Notes under the pieces: generated by a model
The model's input: the letters and a program-made list of their open reading frames with translations, nothing else
Database searches by the model: none
What the model was told of the DNA's origin: nothing
Part shown: positions 1 through 13,324 of the stretch, piece by piece
Position numbering within the stretch: position 1 is the stretch's first letter
Layout: each line of letters starts with the position of its first letter
Assembly: GCF_902635505.1 (NCBI RefSeq)
Contig: NC_045427.1
Location: forward strand, 258,747,922-258,811,921
Source of the DNA: Sarcophilus harrisii
Taxonomy: Eukaryota; Chordata; Mammalia; Dasyuromorphia; Dasyuridae
Length of the DNA stretch: 64,000 bases
Reading direction: 5' to 3'
Position numbers and translations under genes: made by a program

Positions 1-119
1 TAAAGGATCTGAACTTTTAACAGCTGGCTGCATTTGAGGTGATTATTACTACACTGAACTGAAACTAAGGCTGGCTACAAAAGCTCCCCAAGAAATCTGC
101 TCACAGAGAACAATATAAT

Positions 120-590
120 TTAGAGAAGAGAACATTACACAGACTCCCCACTATTCACTGTATTTTGTCCTCATTAGATCACATCTAGAGTATTTTACTT
201 CTGGGGCCCACATTTTAGGAAGGACATTGATTAGTTGCAGAACATCAAGAGAAGAAATAGGTTAATGAAAGACCTCAAGTTCATGTCATTAGTTGAAAGA
301 ACTTCTGGATGTTTAACCTATAAAGACTTTTGAGAAGTGTATCTTCTGTTACCTGGAAGTGGTTTGACATGTTGTATGGCCCTAGAGTATAGAATAATGA
401 GCAGGAGGTGGAAAATGCAAAGAAGTAAATGTAGGCTTGATATAAGGAAAAATTTTATAAGGATTATCCAAATGTGAGATAGGCTGCTTTAGAATGTAGT
501 AGAATCCTCCTCTATGAAGTCCTTCAAACTAGATTGGATGCCTATTTATTGGGGATGTTGTCAAGATTCCAACTCTGAAATTCTATGATT
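120..590 (+). repeat. L3/CR1-type LINE 3' end
   Basis: The stretch reads like the 3' terminal part of mammalian CR1/L3 elements, from 'gggcccacattttaggaagg' to the characteristic end 'ccaactctgaaattctatga'. It is old and diverged. It lies upstream of FAM98B. Confidence 0.8.
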
Positions 591-599
591 AGGTTTAGG

Positions 600-1490
600 G
601 GTGGAAAGACTCTTCTCAAAATGATTCAATATGGCATACCTATGTGAGAGGCAGGGTTTACTCAAGAGGAGGGGAAAGCTTTCTCTTTCATCTGAGAAAG
701 GACATAATTGTAGATCCCTTTTGGGGAGAAACCAGAAAAGAAAGATTAAAAGACTTTGGGAAGCAAGAGACATGTAAGTGCCTTAACCAGTTCCTGATTT
801 CCAGTTTATTTCCTTTTGGAGGTGGTTTTTTTTTTTTTTTTTTTGGGGTTTATCTAGTTCTAGTCTGGAAAGAATTTTCAACAAGGATAACTGGCATTTA
901 GCAAATGTAGATGTTGATTCCCTTGTCTCCATTTGGAAATCATCCAGTCAGCAGGGTATAGTGGCCCCAGATCATGTTTCACATCTTCTTACAGCCATCC
1001 AGCTACAATTATGGTGATCTAAGTTTAAGATTACTTCTCTCATAGAAGCTGTTTTTTTGGGGGGGAAGGAATAAACTAGGTTCTTGAGGAACCTGGCAGA
1101 TATTAGTACTATTATACTTCCAAAAGAAATTTTGGAGAATTTCTTGCTGGGTGAGATGAGGAATTCTTTGTGTTGAGCTAAGATATCCCATTCCCACTTG
1201 TATAACGAATTCATATTTATTTTTCTGATATGCTGAAATCTGTACAACTTTTCTGATTTTTGTTGCTTTCTGTATAGTTTCACTCATTATGAATTATTTG
1301 TGGCCTCTCCATAACAAGAATTTGGTGAGAAGGAACCAAGTCCCAGTAGTCTTCTTGCCCCTTTATTACTCAACTGAAACTCTACTGAAATCTAAAAATT
1401 GTCTACCTACAAAAAGCATTCATCACTTAGAGTAGGGTAATTGATACTACTGTTTAAGTCTTGGCAGGACCTGGTAAAGTAAACAGTCAC
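600..1490. other. Intergenic sequence, nothing recognised
   Basis: AT-rich DNA with a T-run at about 828-844. The open frames here are short and overlap each other on both strands. No coding signal or repeat was identified. Confidence 0.5.
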
Positions 1491-1497
1491 AAAAATT

Positions 1498-2190
1498 TTT
1501 TTTTAAAGCTTTTTATTTTCATATGCATAGTTTTCATAATTCACCCTTCTAAAACCTTGTGTTCCATTTTTTCTTCCTCCTTTCTCATCCCCTCTTCTAG
1601 ATAGTAAGTAATCCAATATGTGCAATTCTTCTATACATGTTTCTACAATTATCATGCTGCACAAGAAAAATCAGATCAAAAAGGAAAAAATGAGAAAGAA
1701 AACAAAATGTAAATGACAACAAAAAAGTGAAAATACTATGTAATAATCCACACTCAGTCCCCATAGTCCTTTCTCTAGTTGCAGATGGCTTCTCTTCATC
1801 ACATCTTTGGAACTGGCCTGAATCATCTCACTGTTGAAAAGAGCCATTAGCCATCCATCAAAATTGATCATCATATAATCTTGTTATTGCTATGTTCATT
1901 TAGCATCACTTCATGTGAAAAATCTTTCCAGCCCTTTCTGAAATCATCCTGTTTGTTTCTTATAGAACAATAATATAACATTAATTTCATATACCATAAC
2001 TTATTCAGCCACTTCCCAACTGATGGGCATCCCCTCAGTTTCCAGTTCCTTGTCACTACAAGAAGGGCTGCCACAAACAATTTTGCACAAGCGGGTCCTT
2101 TTTCCTCCTTTGTGATCTCTTTGGGATACAAGCCCAGTAGAGACACTGCTGGATCAAAGGGAATGCACAGTTTGAAAACTCTTTGGACAT
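1498..2190 (-). repeat. Marsupial L1 3' end, antisense
   Basis: The sequence starts with a T-rich (reverse poly(A)) stretch. It continues with typical reversed marsupial L1 3'-terminal text, including 'tacaattatcatgctgcaca', 'gaatcatctcactgttgaa' and 'gctggatcaaagggaatgca'. The copy is 5'-truncated. The short open frames inside it are remnants, not genes. Confidence 0.82.
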
Positions 2191-2239
2191 ATGTGATAGC
2201 CCTTTAGGCATGTTTGATAGCCCTTTGAGAATAAAAATA

Positions 2240-2480
2240 TTTCTTATTGAGTCCTTTTTAGTAGTGTGTGACTCGCTGTGACCCCATTTGGGGTAAAGAT
2301 ATTGGAGCACTTTGCCATTTCCTTTTCTAGCTCATTTGACAGATGAAGAAATTGAGGCAAACAATTAAGTGACTTGCTCAGGGTCACACAGCAAGCAAGT
2401 ATCTGAGGGAGCTTTTGAATTCAGAGCCTCCAGATTCCAGGGCCAGCATTCTATCCACTTCACCATCTAGCTGCTCCTAT
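2240..2480 (-). repeat. tRNA-headed SINE with RTE-like tail
   Basis: In reverse orientation it has the marsupial SINE head ('caccatctagctgctcc' at the right end) and the tail 'gtgactcgctgtgacccc' on the left. The middle carries 'gggtcacacagcaagcaagt'. Confidence 0.82.
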
Positions 2481-2829
2481 AAAAATATATCTCGATAAAA
2501 ATATACCTACTTGCCATGATGCCTGAATTTCTTATTATTCCTTTGGATTATCTACTGTCTTTAGAAAAGCCATATTCAAAAAGTTCGTATGGTACATGAC
2601 TTCACTGATGTGAGTAATCTCTGCACTGGGAAAGTTTCATTACTAGTTGTGTGACCCTGGGCTTTTCTTCAATCTCAATTTCTGTAAAATAATAATATTG
2701 AAGTACTTTGCAGCTTTAAATCCAAAAGTTTGTGCATATGAACTGAATCGCAATCATTTGACACAAACTGTAATTAAGAAAAGATGGGTCTTTTCATGAC
2801 TATTGTGGCAAGAAGAGCTATTGATGGAG

Positions 2830-3560
2830 CTAACGCAAGGTCAGCCACGGCAAGCGCGCACAGGGAGGCGAGCAGGGAACGCTACAAATGCTTAGCCAGA
2901 GGCAGCGTCTTCCTAAGCGATCACCATGGCGACGGTGGGCCGGGCCGGAACCCGAGAGTAGAGCCGTCGGCTTCCGGCCGGGCTTTTTAGAACGGTGCAC
3001 CGACCGGGGCCGGCGGACCATGAGAAGGCCGGAGCCAGGCCCAGAGGCGAGCATGGAGGGAGATGTGCTGGACACGCTTGAAGCCCTGGGGTGAGTGTCT
3101 TTGGGGAACTTTCCCCTAAGGGAGAAGCTCCGCTTCGCTCTCTTCTCTCGGTTTTTGCAGGAAACCTTTTTTGCCAGAACTGCCCCCGGGGGTTGAACGG
3201 TGCGGACCTAAGCAGGGAATGTCGTCGAAGGGGTTAAATGGGGAGGAGGGGGGGGTCCCGACGACCCCCGAGGTCCGGAGCTAGGCTGAGGCGTAGAGAA
3301 GGCTGGGGAAGTAAGTGGTGTGTGGGGGGTGGTTCGCTTTTTGGGGGAGGGGGCAGGTCCCGAGCGCCATTGAGCCCCCCCCCCCTTCCCCGGTCTCCCG
3401 CCTTCTTCACGACCCCATTGTCGGGCCGTGCCGGGCACGTCCCGCTCTCTCGTGGCGGCCGCCCGCCCAACGGGACTCCCGGAGGACCCCAAACTAGGCG
3501 CCCGTGTCTAGCAGCCCCTCCGCTGGGGAGGGGGGGGGGGAGCGGGTAGCAGGAAACTTC
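2830..3560 (+). promoter_or_regulatory. FAM98B: CpG-rich promoter and start of FAM98B
   Basis: Base composition changes sharply from AT-rich repeats to GC- and CpG-rich DNA at about 2830 and back after about 3560. The stretch covers the 5' UTR, exon 1 and the first part of intron 1. No TATA box is evident. CACCATGGCGAC at 2922-2933 resembles YY1 and RFX-type sites and is centred about 90 bases before the start codon. The exact transcription start cannot be placed from sequence. Confidence 0.75.
3020..3090 (+). CDS. FAM98B: FAM98B coding exon 1
   Basis: The exon encodes residues 1-23 plus two bases of codon 24 and stops before a GTGAGT donor at 3091. Two in-frame ATGs exist. The one at 3020 gives [16 protein letters not shown], which matches the start I recall for the human protein. 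The second at 3053 has A at -3 and G at +4 and gives [14 protein letters not shown] chose 3020 because the intervening residues look conserved. Initiation at 3053 by leaky scanning is possible. Confidence 0.93.
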
Positions 3561-6234
3561 CCGCCGGAGACTTTCCGGTGGCTGGGGGTGGGGGGGAGGA
3601 GAGCGTTTGCGGAATCACGCTCCTCTCCCCCACTTCTTAGCTAGGGATGGTCAATGGAAACTTTCGGGAGGCCGCTAGGTGGCGCAGGGCATGAAGCCTG
3701 GAGCCCAGAAGACCGCTCCAAATTCGCTCTCAGATACTACTAGCCGTGGGACGCTGGGCGATAGCTTTGCCTCTGTCCCAGCTTGCTCAGGTGTGAAACG
3801 GGCAATAGTAGCGCTTACCTCCCAAGGGTGCTGGGAAGATTAAGTGAGATTATAATTGTAAAGTGCTTTGCAAACTTTAAAGCACTCTACAGGGTGTCCC
3901 AAATGTCGTAGTGCAGTTTTAAGTATCATTATTATGCTTATTTAGCGTTTCTATGGGGTGTCCCAAAACTCTCAGTGCGGTTTTAAGCTTCCTCCCTCCC
4001 TCCTTCCAACCCTTCCTCCCTTCTTCTTCCGTTTTCATACTAGAGTTCCAAGGCCTTTAGTGCGCATTTAAACTTTATTATTACTATCGCCATCATCATC
4101 TACCATTTACACTAGGTACCCAAAACTCTTAGTGCAACTTTAAACCTTTTTAAAAAGCATCTATTAAGTCCTTGTCGCATACTAAACATGGAACTAGAAA
4201 AATTAAGACAGTCTCTGTTCTCCAGGAGCTCGCCGTCTAATGGGAGAGAAAACATAAATGGAGAGCTCCATCTGCAAGTTAGATGAATTGATGGAGCTGC
4301 TTTATTTTATTTGCTTTTATTCATTTTTAGCAGTGTCCGGCAAAGTTTGTACTAGAATTTGGCATATATTCGATTCTTAATAAATGCTTGCTGATTTGAC
4401 TCTTCCCTTTGCAGTGATAGCATTTGGACATAGAGAATGCCTGCTGCTAGAGAGAAGTGATAGCATTCATTTTGGGAGTAGCGGAAGCTATCAACTTTGC
4501 TGTAGAAACTGCAGGAGCAAAAGGCTGAAATTTAGTGAGGTTATCTATCAGTTTAGTTGATAAAGGGTATGGACCTGTGATTTCCTTGGTATAGGAGCGT
4601 CAGGTGAGGAAACTCCTTGTACCAATGTTTTTTGTCAGCATAAGGACAAAGAGAGTGAAGTAATTTGATGGAGGTTGCACAGAAGTTGGGACTTCAGTTT
4701 TCTAGACTCAGGATACTAATTCTCCATCTACAATTCTAAGTATTATCAACAATATTGTTGATAATAATTGACAATTACATAGCACCAAGATCTTCCCCTT
4801 TCAATTTCTTTAGCAAATTGCCTTTACTGTCATTTCCACTCTCATATTAAAAACAATTCCTATCTACTGGGTTCTTCTCTGCTGCCTATGAACATGTTCA
4901 CACCTCCTTCCTTAAAAAAACCCTGGTTCTATCCCACCACCAATTTTTTCAAATCTTTCTTCCTTTTCTAGAATAAACACCTTGAGAAAGTAGTTTACTT
5001 GAGGTATTTCCACTCCTCCTGCTTTTTGGCAACTCCCTTTTAAATTGGCCTCTGACCTCATCATTTAGTTGAAACATTTTTTCCCCAAAAATGCTATTTA
5101 TTTCTTAACTGCCAAATCCAGTGGCCCTTTGGTAATCTTCATCCTTCTTCACCTGCCTACAACTTTTGATACTGTTGATTACAATATAGCTTGTGGATCG
5201 TCTCCTCCCTAAGTTTTTGTGACAATGTTCTTTCCTGGTTCTCTTCCTACTATCTGACCAATCCTTTATAGTGTCCTTGATTCTATCTTCATGTTGTACC
5301 TGCTAATAATGGGTTTCTTCCAAGACTTTGTCTTGGGCCCTATTCTCTTCTCTTTTTATACCAGGGGTTCTTAATCTGGGATCCACAAGATATATAAATA
5401 TGTTCCTGGGGGTCTGTGAACTTGGATGGAAAAAAAAAAATTTGTGCTTCAACATAATTAGTTTCCTTTACAGTTCTACGTGTTTATGTTTTATACATTT
5501 AAAAACATTATTCTGAGATTAGGTTCACAGGGCTTCACTAGAATGCTAAAGGTGCAAAAAAGGTATAAAGAAACCCTGCTTTTTGTACTTTTCTCACTTG
5601 ATGATCTTACCAACTTTTCTGAGTTCAGTTATCATCTTTATGCAGATCATGATATCCTGGCTCAGTCTCTCTCCTAAATTCTAGTTCCTCATTGCCAACT
5701 GGGTGTCTCAGACACATCTAAAATTCACTGTGTCTAAAAGAAAACTCATCTTTCCTCGAAAATCCTCTCTTCCCAACTTTTCTGTTATTGTCAAGATCAT
5801 TGATAACCTTCTAGTCACCCAGGCTTGTGATAATGGTGTCATCCCAGACATCTCACTTGTATTCACCTTACAAATCTGACTTCAGATCTTCCCATCATAC
5901 CCTAACTTCACTTCTTTTTCTCCTATGACACAACCTCCACTCTGATGTACTCTCTCATCACTTATTATCTCAATTATTGCCATAGACTGCTGATGAGTTT
6001 GCCTGTCTCAACCCTTTCTTCAGTCCAGTCTATCCTCCATTTAGCTGTCATCCTTGACTCTTTTACCCCACTACTTCTTGCCTATTAATATTAAATAACA
6101 TAATTTATGTGAAAGCACCTTAAATTCTAAAAAAGCTCTCTGGGTTTCTGGCTTTGAGAGATGAATCTTTTTTTGTTATCTTGCTGAAAGCCAGGATTCA
6201 CTGCCACTTCTTAAAGATACCTCACCATGGAAGG

Positions 6235-6275
<41 letters not shown>

Positions 6276-9200
6276 ACACATACGTATGTACGTGGATGTC
6301 CATTCCCTTCTCCTTCCCCCAGCTTTCTAGCAATCCATTATTTGTTTTCTTTCTCTATTAGAATGTAAGTTCTTGAGGACAAGAAGTACCTTATTTGCTT
6401 ATGTTTATATTCCCAAGCTTAGTACAGGGCCTGATGCATAGTAAAAGATTGATAAATGCTCTGTCAATTCATCTGTCAATATTCTAAATGTGTGAATTTG
6501 TGTATATAACTGGAAATAAAGCCTTAGAAAGAAACTATGCTTAACTCTGTATGATTCCTCAATGGTTATATCAAATGCTAATTTGTTGAAAAAGTCCCAA
6601 CTTGTAAGAAAAATTGTGTTAATCATTCAGAATTGTATTCTAGTTTTTACCTATTTGTTCCTTTCTTCCCAGGTACAGTGGTCCTCTCTTAGAAGAAGAA
6701 GCACTTATCAAAGCAGTAGAAAGTGGCCTGTCCTCATCTGAATTTTCAGACCTCTGCTTTTGGTTAGGATCTCAGATAAAACCATTATGTGACTTAGAAG
6801 AAAGTATCTCTTCAACTGCCGGTATTTCCATTGAACTTTTCTTGCCCTTTTTTTTCCCCTGTAATATGTAGTTAAGCCTTTAAAAAAAATTTGTTTGCTT
6901 AATTCTTGTTATACAAAGAAGTCATTATTTTATAACATTTAATGATTGCATTCAGTTTGGTTTATTGTGAAACATGAAGAAGCTTAACTATATTGGATTA
7001 TGAGAATATTTTATTTTGGAAAAATAGTGTCAAAATTATGGTAATCTAATTTAAACTTGTCCAGTATTGATAATTATAATTTATATTCAGAGTAATGTTT
7101 TTCAAATATCTTAGATGACATTTTGGCCTTTAATTTTTAAAAAGGAAATTATCTGAACATATTAATTCAAAGGTTTTTTTTTAATCTGGTTCATTTTGTT
7201 TTGAATTAATTGGCTTGGAATCTCATTTTTAGGCAATAGAAAATTAAAATTTTATCAAATTTTTGGCAATTTGGGGAAATTTCTGGATGGTCTTTATGTA
7301 ACATGATGACAGAATTTTTCAATTATATCTTTATACAGAAAAGTATGCTGCATGTTTAAAATATTATAGTGATTTAATTATGAAAATGCTCATAAGCTCT
7401 AATTTATTAAATTAATGCCCTTTTGTTAAATTGTCAAGGCAAATGGCTAGTCGTTTTTTAAAGAGTTTAAAAATTTTACTTTTCAGTTATCTTTACCTAA
7501 ACTTGGGTAGCATATGTATGTGAGGATATAATTTGAAACAAGGTGGGGGGGATATAAGTTAATAATTTGGAATTAAGTATAAGGCTTACTTCAAGATCAC
7601 AGAATTTTAGAGTTGGGAGAGAGTTCAGCAGCCATCTAGACTAATCCCACCCACAAAAGGAATCTCCACTATACCAAATGAAGCTGCTTGTGGTCATGCG
7701 GCCTCTACCTGGAGACCCCCAAGAAGGAGGTGTTGGGCGAACCCATCACCTCTTAAAGCAGTCTATTATGTTTGGGGACCACTTTAAATAGTTAGCAGGC
7801 AGGTAGGTGGCATGGCGTATATAACTCTGGACCTGGAATCTCATATCTTTTGCAAAGAAAACCGTAAATTGGGTCACAAGGAGTCAGACATGACTGAAAT
7901 GACTCAACCACCACAAATTAGTTAATATGTTTTTCCTGGTATCAAGCCTAAACTTGATTGTTTATGACTTCCACCTATTGCCCTATATTGTGCCCTCTGG
8001 TATCAAACAGAACAAATCTGATTCCTCCTCCACACCAGTCCTTCAGATGATTGTAAATCTGTTTTGTGTCTTTCTTAGAGTCTTTTCTTGGCTAAACAGC
8101 TTCAGTTTCTCATGGCCCTTCACCATCCTGATTGTCTTTATTTGAATACATCCCCACATATCCTTCTTAAGTAGTGTTACTCAGAATTGAGAAATACTCC
8201 ATTTGAAGTCTGACAGGCAGGGTATAGGGGAACTATAATCTTTCTGTTCCTGGCTTCAGTGCCCCTCTTAACACAGCCCAAGATCATGTTACCGTATTTG
8301 GTTTTAACATCACATTGCTGACTTACTGAGTTTGTAGTACACCAAGACTCCCAGGGCTTTCTCAGAAAAGCTTACCTAATCATGCCCCCTCATTCTTATG
8401 CTAATGAACTAAATTTTTTTTTTTTGTTCCTAAATACAATAATTTACATTTATTCCTTTTGAATTTCATTTTTTTTAAAAGTTAGCGTAATATTCTATCA
8501 TCCAGTGTGTTAGCTACCCCTCCCCAGCTTAGTGTAGTTTGCAGATTTTATGAGCATGTCATCTATTCATTTTCCTTATCATAGATAAAAAATATTCAAA
8601 ATCAAAGGATCAAGCATAGATCCCTGGGGTTCTCCATTGGATCCCTCCTGCCAAGTTGACATTCAACCATTTATAACTACTCTTTATCATACAATCAGTT
8701 CTGAGTCCATTTCCTTGTGTTATTGTTTAATCCATGTCTTTTGGTATTCTTTACAAGAATAATATGAGGTATTTGAAAACACTCTAGTAATCCTATCTTT
8801 AAATAAGTTGAGTTTAACATTACTGATTTTTGGCGAGATGTTCTTCCTCTTAGTATTCACTACTTATCTAGATATTTACCAGTCATTCATTTAATGATGC
8901 ATTCTAAAATTTTCCCAGCAATCAGTCGTGCTTAATGGCCTAGAGTTTGCACTCTTTCCATTTTTTGGAATCAACATATTGTCCTTGCCAATTCTTGGTA
9001 CCATTTCTGTTTTTTGTGATGGCTTAGATAATCACTTAAAATGATCACATTTGATACCTCTTTTTGGACTTGAGAATGTAGTTCATTTGGCTCTAATGAT
9101 TTGAATTTATCATGGATAGCTAGATTCTCTTTTATTATGCTTTTACTTATCTTGGTTATTGACTCAGTCAATTTTTTTGTTTTATCATTTTCAATATAAA

Positions 9201-12200
9201 AGTCTTTATCCTTTGTTTAGAAAACAAAATAAATATTCAGCAACTCTACCTTTTCCTTATGACCCCACCCTAAGCAAAGGATTTATCCCTTCTTTGACCT
9301 TCATTTTTCTTCCAGGTTTTACTTAGCTTCTCTTGACAGAATTTCCCAGGTTGAAGGGAACTCAGAAGCAGTTCAATCCAATCTCAATCTGAAGGGAATT
9401 TCCTTTTTAGCATTCCCAACACAGGATCATCCAACATCATCTTGAAGACCTGGAGAGATGAATACTCTTAGACAGTGTATTCTACTTTCTGACATATATC
9501 TCTTCAGTTTCTGCCCCATTGTTACTAGTTTTATCCTCTAAAGTGGAATGAAACCAATCTGTTCTCTCATCCACATGATAAACTGTCAAATACATGAAAA
9601 CAGCTATGTTCCCACTAGGTTTTTTTCCCTCTTGGGAAAACATCCACTGGTAACTAGCTGATTCTCAATAACATGGTTCTAAGCCCTTCTGTACATGCTC
9701 TGGCCTGTTAGTGTCTTTCAGAATCTAATATAATATTCAGATGTGGTATTACTGGACTAGAATATTGTGGGACTTTTTAAAAATTTTAAAAAATATATAG
9801 ATACTACTTTAATTCTGTATTTTAAAAGGTTAGAGCTGGTAGAAACTTAAAACTTATGTAGCCCAACTTTTTCTTTTTACAGGTAAATGATGAAACTCAG
9901 GCCCAGAGAGGCCTGCCTGTTGCCATTGGTTACAAAGTGAGTTAGTAATAGAACAGAATCTAGAACTGGACTCTTGGTCCTTAGTTCAGTGTAATTTCTA
10001 TTAAGTTACATTATTGCAAAATAATTTAAGGATAGAGTGAAATGCTACAATGCTGCAGTTCTCACTTTTGCATGTTTTAAATTCTCAGCACAGAAAGCCA
10101 GGAGATCTGCCATGCTCTGGGGGTCTAAAACCTATCTGGGGAACCTGTTGTAGCATATGAAGCAGACAGTATGTCAGATACGACACCTCATCTAGATGCT
10201 TTTGTTAATTATGTGCTTGTTAAATGCTTGTTGGCTTTCTATCTCAACCAACTAAAAAAGAATTTATTATACACCAAGTACTTGGCTCACTGTCTTTGCC
10301 ACTTTAACCCTTTTCCTGGTTTGACACACATCAGAAATCTTGCTCTTGTAGTAGAGTACTTGTGGTCAATGTATCCTAGGGCCAAATTCTTCAGTTTCCT
10401 TAATCCCTATAATCTTTTGTTCATCCTCACCACATACAAGTGTGGTCATGCCCTTGAATGCTATATCACTCAAAGATGTTCCATTTCCATGACCAAGAAT
10501 CTGAAATTCCTTTATCCAATCATAATCCCCACCGTACTCCTAAATCTGTGTATATTTATTATTATGATTTCTAATTCCTCCACCCCTTAGTATTCTCCCA
10601 GAACATTCTTCATCCCTGTTCCTGCTTTACTTCCTTTCTTCCCAAATTTGACACTAGAGTTAACCAGTTCAGCTGTAAAATAGTCACTGTTTTTGAATTA
10701 CTTACCTTAGAACCCCTTTTCTCTTTCCACATCTACTTTGATGGTGTTGCTGAAAGATTTTATAGAAAATCATATAAAATCATGTGTTCTTCGAGTATAC
10801 TATGTATTGGTTATCTAATCTTAATTGCGTGGTGCATCAAATCAGTACTTTTATGGCTACTCCCAACAACAGCTATTCTAAACCTTCTTTTCTTTCATTA
10901 AGCCTCCCACACTATTTCTTCCCTAAAACTGTCAGCAGAGGTCCTTGTTTATTTTTTGCTAAGAAAATAGAGGTCTTTCTCTTTAAGCTTGCTTTTCCCT
11001 CTTATTCTCAAAACCTCATGATATCATCCTTTTTCTATTGTCCTTTATTGCAGTGTGTAATAAAAAGGTGGCTTTTTGAAAATATAAAGGTCAGTCTCTC
11101 TACTTATACCCTAATCTCATCTAGCAGAGGATAACATGAATAATTTACAATTATCTACATTCCCTCTCACCATCAGTTTTCAGTCTCCTTATATACTGAT
11201 ACCCTTCTTGCTGCCTTCAAAAACACATCTAAGTCTCCCTCAAAAAAAATCCTTTCTGGACCCTTTTGTGCCCTTCAGTTACCTCCTTAACTTGCCTTGT
11301 ATCTCCATAGTTGCTAGTGATCTTTTACTGGGCGTAGTATAATGGTCTTTTGCCAATCTTTTGTCTTTGCTGACTTTTCTGTAGTATTTAACATTGACTA
11401 CTAGATCTTCCTGGATAGTCCTTTTTGTGTTTTCTTGACACTTATTTTTGCTGATTCTCTTCTTATATAGCTCCCTCCTTTGTCTTCTTTTGTAGCTCAT
11501 GATCTGTGTCATGTTCCATAACATGTCCCATGTTTGTATTGCTGTAATGTCCTAGGCCTCCTTTTTCTCAATAATGACTGCAGCTCCTTCCTATAGATTG
11601 AACTGTCTTTTCTCTTCAAATGTCTCCTAGATTTATTTATCTAGTTCTAGTCTCTCTTGAACGTGAGTCCTGCATCACCTATTAACCATTTCTGGATATT
11701 CCATACTTATTCTTTTTGCCTAGGTGGTCAGTATGTATTTGAATTATTTTTTATTTTTTTTTTTCCTTTAAAGGAAGTGAAGATATAGAAAGCTTCCAAC
11801 TTGAGATAAGTGGTTTTCTAAAAGAATTGTCCTGTCCCTATTCAACACTCATCTCAGGAGACATTAAAGATCGTTTAAAAAAGAAAGATGATTGTTTGAA
11901 ACTTTTATGTAAGTAATATTATACTTAATGTACTTTAATGATTTGTATTGTTAATCTGTTATTTATTTGTGTACATGCTTGTATGTGTGTCTATTCACTT
12001 GCAAATATATGTTAAGCAGTATGGAAGTGATTGTATTTCTCAAAGGCTTTGCAGGAAAATGTTGAATACAGGCCAGAGATGGATTGACTATATGTTGTCT
12101 AAGAATAGTTTCAGCCAAAAAGTGAGCCCCTGAGTCTGAAAGCTTCTTACTAAGATATAGAACAGTTACATTCTGTTTTAGTGGAAAGAATTATTATTCC

Positions 12201-13275
12201 CATGCATGAAATCATAGATTCTTAAAACATTTATCTATGTATATGTTGGTGTCTCTGAGGTCAAGATTATGATAAAATTTCACTAGTGAAATATGGATTT
12301 TTAATTGCAATATTGAAATTGGTTTAATTTGCCCTATTTCAATAGATAGTATATTTCAATTACACTTGCATTTTTCTTATTATGGTAGTGGAATGTTAGC
12401 CAGGATTTGTAAGATTTTGATTTTACTTTACATAGCTCTGCGATAGTTTTTGCTATACTTTCTTTATGTTTATAACTTTGACATGTTGAAGATTTAACTG
12501 TTTTTTGAGATCTGGTGGTAATTAACACAAAATTAGAATTTTTTAAAATGAAAGGCACCTTGTGAGAAAGTTCCAGACTTGGAGTTGAAAAAAGCTTATA
12601 TTTGAATTGTACCACCAAGATTTACTATTTTGGAGACCATAGTTGGTTTTATATCTTATTATTAGTTTTCTCTTCTTTAAAATGGCGATAATAATACAGT
12701 ATTTACTTCATAGAGTTGTTGTTAGAATCAAATGAGAGAACATGAAAGCATTTTGCAGACCAAAGTGGAATGCTACGTAAATGTTAGCTATTATTATTAG
12801 TACTTTCACATAAAAGGGGGAAATGCCATTTTAAAATATATATATATATAATGGCAAGAATTTATTTCTATTAGTTTTCTAAACATAAATTTCTAAACAT
12901 TGTCACAGGTTTTCGTATATATCAAAAACCTATTTAGAACATTTTTAAAATATATAAGATAAAGTACGTAGAATTAAAAAGGAAACCAATTGTCATTCAT
13001 AGTAATAAGAATCATATTGTAGTTAAAGTGTAGTTAGTTAAAATGATTTGTTTTATCCTCTGAAATCTTATTCTAATGTCTTATGGTGACATTGAGGTCA
13101 CCTTGAATTTTTGAACTTTCTGCCAAAATATTATAAACTCTAGTAGGACTTACTAGAATCTGAAAAGAGTTCAAGTGTGGACCTGGTGATCAATAAATGA
13201 GGCATTTGTTAAACATATAAATTCTCAGAGAATGAAACAATCCATAATTTTAAGGACCTTTCTAGTATGGAGTAA

Positions 13276-13324
<49 letters not shown>

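Larger units (their letters stand above)
4800..6470 (+). repeat. Old L2 LINE in FAM98B intron 1
   Basis: The sequence follows the L2 3' half, with reverse-transcriptase C-terminal text, 'cttgggccctattctcttct', 'ccaactgggtgtctcagaca' and an L2 3' end with 'gaatgtaagttcttgaggac' at about 6361. It is interrupted by a small DNA element (5362-5580) and a (GT)n tract (6237-6270). Confidence 0.72.

Noticed and set aside
10171-10590. Open frame of 139 codons on the plus strand in FAM98B intron 2
   Set aside because: No conserved motif, AT-rich codons, no splice context. Likely chance or old repeat sequence.
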